From the NCBI GenBank assembly GCA_050014815.1, contig JBEKCP010000071.1, positions 1 to 14,884 on the forward strand: 14,884 nucleotides of DNA. The letters are read 5' to 3'. Source of the stretch: JBEKCP01 sp050014815. Its GTDB lineage: Bacteria > Planctomycetota > Planctomycetia > Pirellulales > Thermoguttaceae. Made by a program: the position numbers and the translations under genes. Under the pieces are notes generated by a model, which made no database searches, had not been told where the DNA came from, and worked only from the letters and a program-made list of their open reading frames with translations. Positions 7,877 through 14,490 of the stretch are shown here, piece by piece (position 1 is the stretch's first letter; the number at the start of each line of letters is the position of its first letter).

Positions 7877-7930
7877 CTGCCGACACCTCCGAATCCCTTC
7901 GACAGGGCGTACTACGCCTGGTGTCGGCAG
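7877..7930. repeat. 11-bp perfect stem enclosing two small hairpins
   Basis: CTGCCGACACC (7877-7887) pairs perfectly with GGTGTCGGCAG (7920-7930). The 32-base interior contains CCC...GGG and GCGT-ACT-ACGC (7907-7917), so a three-way-junction RNA or a cruciform DNA site is possible. No coding frame explains it. Confidence 0.55.
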
Positions 7931-7939
7931 TGCCTTTCG

Positions 7940-8448
7940 GCTCCCGCTAGACTAGCGACAGACCCGCCTGTTCCGTGGGTGTCGTTGCCCGGCGTTAGAG
8001 CATCGTGCTACGTTTCCGATGCACCAAGGCGGCACAGGCGCAGCCTGCCGGGTGTCGGGCGTAGTGTGCCGGGTGTCGTTGGCCTTCTGGCAATCTCGCC
8101 ATGCGGGTTGCAGGTGCAAGCGTTGCATTTGGTGCTTGGTCTTGCGGGGCCTCTTGCGCAGCGTTCCGGTGTCGTGCCAACCGGCCAGCCGGCACTGCCG
8201 ACAACGGCCACACTGTCCCCAGGAATCGAGGCAACTTGTGCCAGCCGCCCCCCTGGGCCGGATGCCGGCGTCTCTGCGGAGATCGGACCGGGGCGAGCGC
8301 AGCAGCAACCAGTCTCGCCACCTGGACGCCGCCGGCCAAGGCGGGCGTTGGAAGTCTTTGCGCGCATGAAGCGGGCAGAGTGGCGGGGTGCCGGTCTCAT
8401 GCCCTCACTGAGGCGCGGTTCTATGCGTGGATGCCCTATGTACTGTGA
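7940..8448. other. GC-rich stretch without a confident gene; possibly a decayed gene
   Basis: Several overlapping frames are open on both strands, none with a recognisable domain or ribosome binding site. The plus frame starting at 8019 has a high share of G/C at third positions and a Cys cluster (C-R-C-K-R-C-I-W-C). The plus frame starting at 8101 ends with TGA at 8446-8448, immediately before a perfect 10-bp hairpin. One reading is a decayed gene whose parts lie in different frames; another is non-coding spacer. Confidence 0.25.
8050..8077 (+). repeat. Degenerate GGGTGTC heptamer array
   Basis: Four 7-nt units in phase: GGGTGTC (8050), GGGCGTA (8057), GTGTGCC (8064), GGGTGTC (8071). The 11-nt string GGGTGTCGTTG occurs both at 7977-7987 and 8071-8081. 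It is related to the intact array at 7181-7201. Confidence 0.45.
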
Positions 8449-8476
8449 GCCGCCGGGGCTGGCGACCCCCGGCGGC
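8449..8476. terminator. Perfect 10-bp GC hairpin
   Basis: GCCGCCGGGG (8449-8458), loop CTGGCGAC (8459-8466), CCCCGGCGGC (8467-8476). It directly follows a TGA and precedes a promoter at 8525, which suits a termination or insulating role. There is no downstream T-run, so classical intrinsic termination is uncertain. Confidence 0.45.
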
Positions 8477-8524
8477 CCAGGTCGCCAGGCTCTGGAAACA
8501 CTGCGGCCGCCAGTTTTTCCAGTA

Positions 8525-8554
8525 TTGCGGCGAGTTACAAGGCCCCCCTATAAT
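8525..8554 (+). promoter_or_regulatory. Sigma70-type promoter TTGCGG-18-TATAAT
   Basis: TTGCGG (8525-8530), an 18-base spacer and a consensus TATAAT (8549-8554). Transcription would start near 8561, giving a leader of about 165 nt before the ATG at 8726. The same -35 hexamer is used by the methyltransferase promoter. Confidence 0.6.
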
Positions 8555-8565
8555 AAGGACGTGTC

Positions 8566-8603
8566 GGGGACGGGCACTTTAGGATAGGAAGGGTCCCCGT
8601 GCC
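8566..8603. repeat. REP-like element with interleaved complementary segments
   Basis: GGGGAC (8566-8571) and GGGCAC (8572-8577) are followed by GTCCCC (8593-8598) and GTGCC (8599-8603). The complementary pairs are interleaved (a-b-a'-b'), so only one pair can form a simple hairpin and both together would make a pseudoknot. The GGGGAC/GTCCCC core resembles the REP-like element at 14141-14190. It sits at the start of the predicted transcript of the next gene. Confidence 0.4.
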
Positions 8604-8725
8604 GCGAGAATTGAGCGCGTGCAGGCCCCGACCGGCTTTGCGGACGTGAGTTGCGCTAAAGAACCGCTGGTCGAGAGGGGTGTATCGGCATGTCGAACTC
8701 GGGTTGTAGAGAAAGGCGTGTACAA

Positions 8726-9316
8726 ATGACGAAGGTCGCCTCATTCCTGGTCGCCGGAGCCGTGCTTGTGGGGACAACCTGTTCTTCGTCAAGGGTTAGA
8801 TGCGCTGATAAGGCTGAGACGCCGAACCTTCAGCAGAGTCTCGCGGACGCACAATCGCAGGACATCGAGAAAGAACTTGCCCAGTGGAAGCCCGACCACG
8901 AAGACCTCAGCCCCGTCCTCGGGAACATATTTCGGCCGAAGGCTGAAATCGTCGGGGAGTGGACGACTGGCGCTGGTTTCGCCAGCAGTTCCCTCTCAAT
9001 CCGAAGAAAGGAATCTGGCGGACACGCCGTTGATTTCTCAACAGGTGGTTGCCTGGGCCAGTGGGGTTTGCAGCGCGAGGGGACCTATACGGGCGGCGTC
9101 TTCCGACTCAACAAGCCGGTTGAGGAGTACCGTCCACATACTTATGACACTCTGTACGTCGTCTTCGTGAATGACACGGAATACTTGATTTCCCAGTCAG
9201 CCATCCGCTTTGTCGTAAAGACCTACTCCAAAAAGGGAGTTGTGGCTTGGTCCGGGCATATCAAATTCAGCGGATTCCATAGAAGAGACGGGACGAACAA
9301 CAATGTGTCGAAGTGA
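8726..9316 (+). CDS. Unknown secreted protein
   Basis: 196 aa, family not recognised. The start at 8726 has GAAAGG nine bases upstream; an in-frame ATG at 8690 would add twelve polar residues ahead of the signal peptide and has no comparable site. Residues 1-27 are a signal peptide (M-T-K-V-A-S-F-L-V-A-G-A-V-L-V-G-T-T-C). Cys19 follows a poor lipobox, so a lipoprotein is possible but not favoured. The mature part begins with a charged helical stretch (40-60), then a beta-rich domain with I-V-G-E-W (75-79), G-T-Y-T-G-G-V-F (119-126) and Y-V-V-F-V-N (144-149). It is the first gene after the 8525-8554 promoter and the first of the plus-strand series. Location is probably periplasmic or cell surface; function unknown. 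Confidence 0.7.
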   Translation: MTKVASFLVAGAVLVGTTCSSSRVRCADKAETPNLQQSLADAQSQDIEKELAQWKPDHEDLSPVLGNIFRPKAEIVGEWTTGAGFASSSLSIRRKESGGHAVDFSTGGCLGQWGLQREGTYTGGVFRLNKPVEEYRPHTYDTLYVVFVNDTEYLISQSAIRFVVKTYSKKGVVAWSGHIKFSGFHRRDGTNNNVSK

Positions 9317-9370
9317 ACTCCTGCCGCCGTCCGCGATCGGGCAGCGGCCCGACACCGCCCGATGGCACGG

Positions 9371-9385
9371 TTCGGCTTCGCCGAA
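9371..9385. terminator. Small hairpin between the two secreted-protein genes
   Basis: TTCGGC-TTC-GCCGAA, a 6-bp stem with a 3-base loop, 55 bases after the stop at 9316 and 56 before the next start. There is no T-run; it could be a weak terminator or only a local palindrome. Confidence 0.25.
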
Positions 9386-9440
9386 TCGCCTGCGGCTGAC
9401 GACCACGCCGACCGTTCGCCTATTCAAGGAGGGGATGACC

Positions 9441-10262
9441 ATGCAGCGTCTTCCCTCGTGGCTGGTTATCGCACTCGTTGCGATTTGCCTCGGTTGCTCC
9501 CCCTGCCTCGCTGGCGATCCACTCCCATCCGTCGAGTCTGTTCTGGCCAAGTGGGAAGAAGCGTCGCAGAAGTGCAAGAGCCTTGACGCGAAGCTAACGG
9601 TGTATCATTACGACAGTGTGTTCGGCGGCGACCGCGCCACGATCACGCAAGGGCGGTTCTACTACGAGGCGCCGAACCTGGGTCGCTATGAAATCCGCGA
9701 GACCGCCAAGGGCGCAACGAGGGACTGGTCGGGCCTGTCGGAAGCCGTCATTTGGACGGGCAAAGAGACTCTCTGCATCGACGGGCGTGCGCGCCATTGC
9801 ACGAGGTTCCCCGCGGCGGCAATGCACCCGCCGCTGACCCAGGCCGGGAGCAAGGATGAAGACTGGTTGTCGCGGGTCCTCTCTGGCCTCCTCTGCCAAG
9901 TCGTCCGCAGATTGCAGGGGCCGCAGCAGGCGTTGCCTCTGGTGCTCGGTATCCGAGCCGCTGAGGTCCGGGAGCGGTTCGAGGTGACGGTCGAGCGCAG
10001 CGGCGAAGAAATCGTGCTGAAGGCAGTCCCAAAGCAGCCATTGGACAAAGCCGCGTATCGTGAGATCGACGTGATCCTCAACGCCAAGACGCATATGACC
10101 TGCGCGACACAGATGATCTTGCCCAGCGGGAGAGAACGCACGGTCCACGTCTTCGACGACCAGATGGTCAACCAGCGGCCGAGCGACCGCGATCGGTTAC
10201 TCAACCCCGACCTGTTCGGGCTCCGCATGACTGACTATAGGCGAGTGAGTCAGGAACCATGA
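9441..10262 (+). CDS. Secreted TIGR03009-like planctomycete domain protein (LolA-like)
   Basis: 273 aa. The ATG at 9441 lies 8 bases after AGGAGG (9427-9432); the ATG at 9435 would be only 2 bases from it, and longer upstream starts are not protein-like. Residues 1-25 are a signal peptide (cleavage likely after P-C-L-A). The mature protein begins with a helix V-L-A-K-W-E-E-A (34-41), K-S-L-D-A-K (46-51), then beta-strands and W-T-G-K-E-T (105-110), L-G-I-R-A-A-E (169-175), K-A-V-P-K (194-198) and a C-terminal P-D-L-F-G-L (256-261). This layout matches the planctomycete domain TIGR03009, related to the LolA/LolB lipoprotein-carrier fold; the match is from memory. Function is not established. 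Its stop overlaps the next ATG (ATGA at 10259-10262), so the two proteins are probably made together. Confidence 0.75.
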   Translation: MQRLPSWLVIALVAICLGCSPCLAGDPLPSVESVLAKWEEASQKCKSLDAKLTVYHYDSVFGGDRATITQGRFYYEAPNLGRYEIRETAKGATRDWSGLSEAVIWTGKETLCIDGRARHCTRFPAAAMHPPLTQAGSKDEDWLSRVLSGLLCQVVRRLQGPQQALPLVLGIRAAEVRERFEVTVERSGEEIVLKAVPKQPLDKAAYREIDVILNAKTHMTCATQMILPSGRERTVHVFDDQMVNQRPSDRDRLLNPDLFGLRMTDYRRVSQEP

Positions 10263-10564
10263 ACAGCGAGCCGTGGCGTGACCTGCGGATCGGGAACCGT
10301 GTTCGCATTGTCCGATTTCCCACAGAATGGAATCAGCCGGGATACTATTTGCATCCCTCCACCCGCCGCCTGTACACGCAACTCATTGAACGCCGTCGCG
10401 CTGTCCGGGTATGTCAGATCGACGACTGGGGCTTGCCTTTCATACACTGCCGGTTTCGCGGGAACGGCGGAAGGTGGGAGTGCCATTGGTTGGCCATCAA
10501 TGACGATACTTGGGTGCGAGTCCAACGCCGCAAGGCGCGCCCGCCGGAGGCCCAACGCGGGTGA
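10259..10564 (+). CDS. Unknown basic 101-aa protein, coupled to the TIGR03009-like gene
   Basis: 101 aa with no signal peptide or membrane segment, so probably cytoplasmic. It starts in the ATGA overlap with the preceding stop, typical of translational coupling. It is rich in Arg and Trp: W-R-D-L-R-I-G-N-R-V-R-I-V-R (6-19), a central D-D-W-G-L-P-F-I (55-62) and W-L-A-I-N-D-D-T-W-V-R-V (77-88). The compact beta-rich pattern suggests a small SH3- or Tudor-like barrel, but that is inference. I believe similar short proteins occur in other planctomycetes without assigned function. Confidence 0.65.
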   Translation: MNSEPWRDLRIGNRVRIVRFPTEWNQPGYYLHPSTRRLYTQLIERRRAVRVCQIDDWGLPFIHCRFRGNGGRWECHWLAINDDTWVRVQRRKARPPEAQRG

Positions 10565-10573
10565 CTGGCTGAG

Positions 10574-10589
10574 CGGCCACCCTTGGCCG
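10574..10589. terminator. Small hairpin between genes
   Basis: CGGCCA-CCCT-TGGCCG, a 6-bp stem with a 4-base loop, ten bases after the stop at 10564 and 18 before the next ATG. There is no T-run. Its position could modulate read-through to the next gene. Confidence 0.3.
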
Positions 10590-10607
10590 AGCAAATCAGG
10601 ATTTTCC

Positions 10608-11935
10608 ATGATCGCCATCCGTTTCCTTTCCGTCGGTATTGCTCTCGTGCTCCTGGTTGCCTCTGCCTTCGCGGAACTCCCTCCGCCCAGCGCAGGATCA
10701 GATCACGCATGCGCTGCGGCGCTCGTTGACGATGCGAAGTCTGCCGATGGGGAGAGTGCTGAATCGCTGATCGAGAGGCTGCGGAAGCTCCCGCCCGGCT
10801 GGTATTATGACATGCACGGCAACGCGCACGATCAAGTACGAGCGCTTCTGAGACGCCGGTTTGCCGTAACGGAAGCAGTCTGCAAGGAGATCGACCGGGC
10901 AACCCCAAAGGGCCCACATCGGTATGTGAGGATGCTGTACTACTGCCTGGGATACGTCAAGGACCCCGCATCTATTCCTTGGCTGGAGAATAAGATCAGA
11001 CGGGGAGAGCCGTCCCTGATCTACGAGCAATGGCTGTCAGACTGGGATTTCTTCCCAGGGGCCGCTCCCCACTCTCGGCTCAAGTGGCTCGAAACGCCCG
11101 ACCGCTGGGCGGAGTTCTTCCGTCAGCAGCCAAAGTCGAGCGCGATGCGGAACGTCGGCTCGCTCTATTGAGAACCCTCGCGGGGTGGTTTCACGACCCG
11201 GAAACCGTTCGGTTCTTCCTCCAGCTTGAGAAGGACGCAGGCACGGAAGGGGAAACCCTGCTGGTGGCGCAGCTTTACCTGTACCAGCACAAACACTCCT
11301 TTGATGCAGCGCGGCTTTCGTCAGCAATTCAGAAGGTCAGATCGCAACGAGGCGGCGACAGGATACTTCTCGGGTATGCCCGGGAGTTGCGTCACGAAGC
11401 ATTCTTGCCCTGGTTGATCTCCTTGCTGAGGGCCAGCGGTGAAACGGACGCTAACGGCACTCCATCGGAGCCGCGAATCAAGCTTGATGACGTTCAATGT
11501 GCGCTGGAGATGATAACTTTCCGCCTGGATGTAGTCGGCCGAGCGGGATGGCAGGCATGGTATGAAAAGCATCGGAGCCTGGCCAGAGAGGCGTGGCTGC
11601 GGGAAGCGGCTGCTCAGTTCGAGGCGTTAGCGGAAAAGGACCCGACGAAGGCTTACGATTTCTTTGACAAGGCCGTGTACCGCTGGAACGACCGGGCGCT
11701 ACTTCCCTACGTCCAACGCTGGGCGAAATACAAGTTCCTCCACGGCAATCTAATCGGCTGGATCAACTTGAGCTATCACCCCTTCTGGCGTGCTGACCTT
11801 CGGCCATTGGCCGAGAAGATAATTGAAGAAGACCAGGGGCGGCTGGAGCGATGGGCTCAAAACATCGCACGAGACCTTGGCTTCATCAAGAACGATGAGA
11901 CGTGGGAAAGCCAATTCGATTGGTATGGGATGTAA
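10608..11935 (+). pseudogene. Secreted alpha-helical/HEAT-like protein broken by one frameshift
   Basis: Two overlapping frames make one gene. The first part (10608-11171) starts with a signal peptide (residues 1-22, ending A-S-A-F-A before E-L-P) and has HEAT-like helices, including K-D-P-A-S-I-P-W-L (about 121-129). Its protein-like sequence ends near F-F-R-Q-Q-P-K, then degenerates to a stop. The second part, open from 11030 to 11935, becomes protein-like from about 11135 (E-R-D-A-E-R-R-L-A-L-L) and continues to D-W-Y-G-M. One extra A in the AAA at 11132-11134 would join the frames into 442 aa. The start has AGGA just upstream. Possible causes are real inactivation, a sequencing error or frameshifting. 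Function is unknown; helical repeats suggest protein binding in the periplasm. Confidence 0.75.
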
Positions 11936-11989
11936 CAACAGGGTGATGTACTGTCCACATTTATTGGCGGAACTTTCAGGCCCCGGTGG

Positions 11990-12015
11990 CGGCTGCGGCC
12001 AACAAGCCGCGGCCG
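11990..12015. terminator. GC hairpin after the HEAT-like gene
   Basis: CGGCTGCGGC (11990-11999), loop CAACAA, GCCGCGGCCG (12006-12015): ten pairs including one G-T wobble. It lies 55 bases after the stop. No T-run follows. A second perfect 7-bp hairpin is at 12043-12061. Confidence 0.45.
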
Positions 12016-12042
12016 TAGCGTCCTAGAAATGGTGCCGTGCCA

Positions 12043-12061
12043 AGCGGCTGGCCGAGCCGCT
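12043..12061. repeat. Perfect 7-bp inverted repeat
   Basis: AGCGGCT (12043-12049), loop GGCCG, AGCCGCT (12055-12061), just upstream of promoter module A. It occupies the position held in modules B and C by the 18-nt hairpin, although the sequence differs. Confidence 0.4.
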
Positions 12062-12079
12062 GGGCGGCCGGCTTGCCGG

Positions 12080-12120
12080 TGGTTCCGGCGGCCCAGTCCT
12101 GGTACAATCCACCGCAGTTC
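12080..12120 (+). promoter_or_regulatory. Promoter/leader module, copy A
   Basis: TGGTTC (12080-12085), 17 bases, TACAAT (12103-12108) with extended TG at 12100-12101, 6 bases, CAGTTCAA (12115-12122). The predicted transcription start is at or next to the C-A of CAGTTC. The leader then carries GGCTGGCCG (12127-12135) pairing with CGGCCAGTC (12151-12159) around a 15-base loop. It drives the 12182 gene. Confidence 0.6.
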
Positions 12121-12181
12121 AATCCCGGCTGGCCGCGGAGAAAACGGCGTCGGCCAGTCAACCGCTGGATCACCTTGATTT

Positions 12182-12516
12182 ATGGCCTGGAAACACGAAC
12201 AACAAGTCTTGGCCGAACACGGGGTCACGACGGCGGAATGGGCAGTTCTGATTACCGCAGGCTACTATGTTCCACTCCCGCGCCCCGGCTTTATCGGTTT
12301 GTCGGCTTTGACATCGTATCCCGATCCCACGCGCCCGAATTTGAGCACTCTCCGCTATCCTGCAACGGTGTCGCTGAAAAGGAGACGGTCAACGCCCATT
12401 GCCTGGTGGACGACGCGGAAACAGCCCTTCGATTGGCCCGCGATTTCTCGGAGCAGGAAGGCCGTTGTGAGCCGGGGCCGTATTACATCTTGGAGGTGTG
12501 GCGGCGACAAACATAA
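12182..12516 (+). pseudogene. Unknown 111-aa protein broken by one frameshift
   Basis: The first part starts at ATG 12182 and reads M-A-W-K-H-E-Q-Q-V-L-A-E-H-G-V-T-T-A-E-W, then P-R-P-G-F-I-G and Y-P-D-P-T-R-P, up to about R-Y-P-A-T-V-S-L. The sequence then stays protein-like only in another frame: E-T-V-N-A-H-C-L-V-D-D-A-E-T-A-L-R-L-A-R-D to Y-Y-I-L-E-V-W-R-R (stop 12514-12516). Adding one A to the AAAA at 12377-12380 joins them into 111 aa. No signal peptide; probably cytoplasmic. Family not recognised. It is preceded by promoter module A, with only a weak ribosome binding site. The stop is three bases from the structured repeat that precedes module B. As with the HEAT-like gene, inactivation and sequencing error are both possible. 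Confidence 0.55.
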
Positions 12517-12517
12517 C

Positions 12518-12551
12518 GTCCAACCAGCCGCAGCCGCAGAGCGGGTTGGGT
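12518..12551. repeat. GC hairpin repeat, copy 1 (18-nt core at 12528-12545)
   Basis: The 18-nt string CCGCAGCCGCAGAGCGGG (12528-12545) is identical to 14431-14448. Here it is extended by CCAAC/GTTGG arms, and the outer ends GTCCAAC (12518-12524) and GTTGGGT (12545-12551) also fit the R''/R' core patterns of integron attC sites. The whole structure is only 34 nt, shorter than known attC sites. It starts two bases after the stop codon of the preceding gene and lies seven bases before the -35 of module B. Confidence 0.6.
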
Positions 12552-12552
12552 G

Positions 12553-12593
12553 TGGTGCAAGGGGCGGTGGAGTAGTAGAATCAATCACAGTTC
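12553..12593 (+). promoter_or_regulatory. Promoter/leader module, copy B
   Basis: TGGTGC (12553-12558), 17 bases, TAGAAT (12576-12581), 6 bases, CAGTTC followed by GA (12588-12595). The spacing is identical to copies A and C, and the spacer shares a G-T-G-G-A block with copy C. Transcription would start near 12588, giving a leader of about 115 nt before the SUMF1-domain gene at 12704. Confidence 0.6.
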
Positions 12594-12703
12594 GACGCTG
12601 ATCGCTCCGGTCGGGGCGGCGTCGGGCGGGCGAACCGCTGGCCCATTTCCACTATGCCACGAGCGATCCGCCGCACGTGTCTTTGCCCAAGGAGGTTTGA
12701 CCC

Positions 12704-14194
12704 ATGTTCCGACAAGCATCGACAGTCGCGTTGGTGCTCCTAGCGGTACTCGGCAGTCTCACCCTCGCAACCGCCGAGGAATCCGAGAGAGTGGGCGGCA
12801 TGAAGCAGCAGATCACCAACTCGGTCGGGATGAAGCTCACGCTCATCCCGCCCGGCGAGTTCAAGATGGGTAGCGGCGAGTCGGCGGAAGCCACGGCTGC
12901 TTTCTTCAATGGACGAGTTACTGCTTTTATCGAGATCGAGCATCCGCAGCACCGCGTGCGGATTACCAAACCGTTCTATCTGGGCACGTACCACGTCACG
13001 CGGGGCCAGTTTCGCCAGTTCGTCAAGGATACTGGATACAAGACGGACGCGGAGAGAGGAGATCCGCCGGGGGCATGGGGCTGGAATCCCAACAAAAAGA
13101 CAGAAGCCTTCAACGATAAGAGTTCCTGGAACAACGTGGGTTTCGATCAGACCGACGAGCACCCGGTGGTCAACGTAAGCTGGAACGACGCCGTGGCGTT
13201 CTGCAAGTGGCTGAGCCGCAAGGAAGGCAAGACCTACCGTTTGCCGACAGAGGCCGAGTGGGAATACGCCTGCCGTGCCGGGACGACAACACGGTATTAT
13301 AGTGGCGATGATCCCGAGACGCTGACCAAGGTCGGCAACGTGGCCGATGCGACGTTGAAGGCCAGAATGCCCGGTGCAAACCACACGATCAAAGCTAGTG
13401 ACGGGTACGTGTTTACCTCGCCGGTTGGCTCATTCCGGCCCAATGCCTTCGGACTCTACGACATGCATGGAAATGCTTGGCAGTGGTGCTCGGATTATTT
13501 CAGGGCGAGATCGAACTATTATGCCGCGTCCCCTGTGGACGACCCAATCGGCCCGGACTCTGGAAGCGGTCGCGTGCTTCGTGGCGGTTCCTGGAACGAC
13601 GGTCCCCTCTACGTGCGGTCTGCCGCTTGCAATGGATACTCGGCCGACTGCTGTTACGACTTTACTGGCTTCCGTATTGCCAAGAATACTGAGAAACAGG
13701 AAGTTCGCGTCAAGGACATTCAGGATGGAAACATTATCGTCCTGGGTGTGCTGGGTCAGCCGGTACATCAGATGATGACCCTGCGTGGAGTCTGGAAGAA
13801 ACAACCGGTTGGCAAGGAAGGCATCGTGTTGCTCGTTACTCATGTCAACAACCGACAACTAGCGAAGCCCGTCCCCTATGAAGCGCAACTTGTCTACTCC
13901 GTGGATCGTCAGGACCACGAGGTTCGCGGGTCGGATGGAGACACCTGGGAAATGCGGGGCTACGAGTCGTGCGGATTCCTCGGGAGCCCGGACGGGTACA
14001 CAAAGGAACTGGGGCTTGCAGTCTCCCAACAATGGTACGGATTCGCGTCCGAACTGCATGTGATCGTTACCAAGGGCACCGCGCATTCCAGCCCTGAACG
14101 AGACACAACCACTCAAGGCCCGTCTGCCTTCGGCCCGAAGGGGACAGTCCCATTTTCGCGGGCTTCGTCGCGAAAATCGGGGCAGTCCCCGTGA
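12704..14194 (+). CDS. Secreted SUMF1/FGE-domain protein with extra C-terminal domain and REP-encoded tail
   Basis: 496 aa. AAGGAGG (12689-12695) lies 8 bases before the ATG. Signal peptide 1-24. Residues about 38-326 are a formylglycine-generating-enzyme-type domain: N-S-V-G-M-K-L...I-P-P-G-E-F-K-M-G-S (39-57), Y-H-V-T-R-G-Q-F (96-103), P-V-V-N-V-S-W (154-160), R-L-P-T-E-A-E-W-E-Y-A (179-189), G-L-Y-D-M-H-G-N-A-W-Q-W (250-261), R-G-G-S-W (293-297), G-F-R-I-A (322-326). True FGE oxidises a sulfatase Cys through two Cys ligands; by hand alignment only Cys309 matches one (V304 replaces the other), so canonical activity is doubtful. Residues about 343-457 form an additional beta-rich domain I cannot name. 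The last 19 residues (from about 478) are encoded by the REP-like element at 14141-14190. Its TGA overlaps the GTG of the next gene. Confidence 0.88.
   Translation: MFRQASTVALVLLAVLGSLTLATAEESERVGGMKQQITNSVGMKLTLIPPGEFKMGSGESAEATAAFFNGRVTAFIEIEHPQHRVRITKPFYLGTYHVTRGQFRQFVKDTGYKTDAERGDPPGAWGWNPNKKTEAFNDKSSWNNVGFDQTDEHPVVNVSWNDAVAFCKWLSRKEGKTYRLPTEAEWEYACRAGTTTRYYSGDDPETLTKVGNVADATLKARMPGANHTIKASDGYVFTSPVGSFRPNAFGLYDMHGNAWQWCSDYFRARSNYYAASPVDDPIGPDSGSGRVLRGGSWNDGPLYVRSAACNGYSADCCYDFTGFRIAKNTEKQEVRVKDIQDGNIIVLGVLGQPVHQMMTLRGVWKKQPVGKEGIVLLVTHVNNRQLAKPVPYEAQLVYSVDRQDHEVRGSDGDTWEMRGYESCGFLGSPDGYTKELGLAVSQQWYGFASELHVIVTKGTAHSSPERDTTTQGPSAFGPKGTVPFSRASSRKSGQSP
14141..14190. repeat. REP-like palindromic element
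   Basis: GGGACAGTCCC (14141-14151) is followed by ATTTTCGCG (14152-14160), an 8-base loop and CGCGAAAAT (14169-14177), a perfect 9-bp stem, and then by GGGGCAGTCCCC (14179-14190). It resembles dispersed REP-like units containing GGGGACAGTCCC that I recall from planctomycete genomes. It encodes the end of the SUMF1 protein and abuts the GTG start of the next gene. It could also act as a bidirectional hairpin or terminator. Confidence 0.65.
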
Positions 14195-14490
14195 ACGGTT
14201 ACTTATTTCTCGCGTGGTTTCTATGCCGTACCAGTGCTTCTTTGGCGGTTGCACTTGTGATCCTTCTGGTCTTATTCATTGCTTGTGCCGCGATCCCTTT
14301 TGAGAACTGCGAGCGGCTTGCGCATGCTCGGCGGCGTCGAAATGAGTGCGTCTTTTGTGGTCGCGCCCTTGAGAAGCAGTCCCCGGAGAGCCTTCACGTC
14401 TGTGGGTGCCGCCCTGATACCGCGAACAACCCGCAGCCGCAGAGCGGGACGCCGCCTGGTGGTGCAGGCCGTGGAAACATGATAAACTGA
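14191..14490 (+). CDS. Small membrane protein with Cys cluster, unknown
   Basis: 99 aa, family not recognised. It starts at GTG 14191, overlapping the preceding TGA by 4 bases (GTGA); no ATG is available upstream of the membrane segment. A long hydrophobic region (about 4-37) forms one or two membrane helices, followed by a basic patch (R-R-R-R at 47-50) and C-V-F-C (53-56) ... C-G-C (71-73), a zinc-ribbon-like arrangement that would face the cytoplasm by the positive-inside rule. From residue about 80 the tail (N-N-P-Q-P-Q-S-G-T-P-P-G-G) is translation of the repeated hairpin/promoter element, so the original C-terminus may have been shorter. The ribosome binding site is poor, being replaced by the end of the REP-like unit. 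Expression probably depends on read-through from the SUMF1 gene. Confidence 0.5.
   Translation: MNGYLFLAWFLCRTSASLAVALVILLVLFIACAAIPFENCERLAHARRRRNECVFCGRALEKQSPESLHVCGCRPDTANNPQPQSGTPPGGAGRGNMIN
14431..14448. repeat. GC hairpin repeat, copy 2
   Basis: Identical 18-nt copy of 12528-12545. With the preceding C it forms CCCGC (14430-14434), a 9-base loop and GCGGG (14444-14448). It lies inside the 3' end of the small membrane-protein gene and 11 bases before the -35 of module C. The outer arms seen in copy 1 are not conserved. Confidence 0.65.

Noticed and set aside
7723..8000. tRNA-Met interrupted by a group I intron in the anticodon loop
   Set aside because: No 3' exon (TCCGC strand, GTTCRA T-loop, CGCCGCC acceptor) follows within the next kilobase, and no recognisable group I core was seen.
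7979..8587. 202-codon plus-strand frame
   Set aside because: It runs through a heptamer array, a perfect GC hairpin and a TATAAT promoter, with no domain and a Pro/Arg/Gly-rich composition.
10278..10607. Upstream part of the frame that contains the HEAT-like gene
   Set aside because: It overlaps the coupled 101-aa gene in another frame; the signal peptide begins at the ATG at 10608 with AGGA upstream.
11125..11140. Programmed -1 frameshifting in the HEAT-like gene
   Set aside because: No X-XXY-YYZ slippery heptamer in frame (codons CCA AAG). The same single-A deficit occurs in the next gene, which fits indels or sequence error better.
12518..12551. Integron attC site (GTCCAAC ... GTTGGGT match RYYYAAC ... 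GTTRRRY)
   Set aside because: Only 34 nt long, without an L-box arrangement that I can define. The second copy (14430-14448) lacks both outer motifs, no integrase is present, and the conserved part continues into a promoter, which cassettes usually lack. HattCI or IntegronFinder would settle it.
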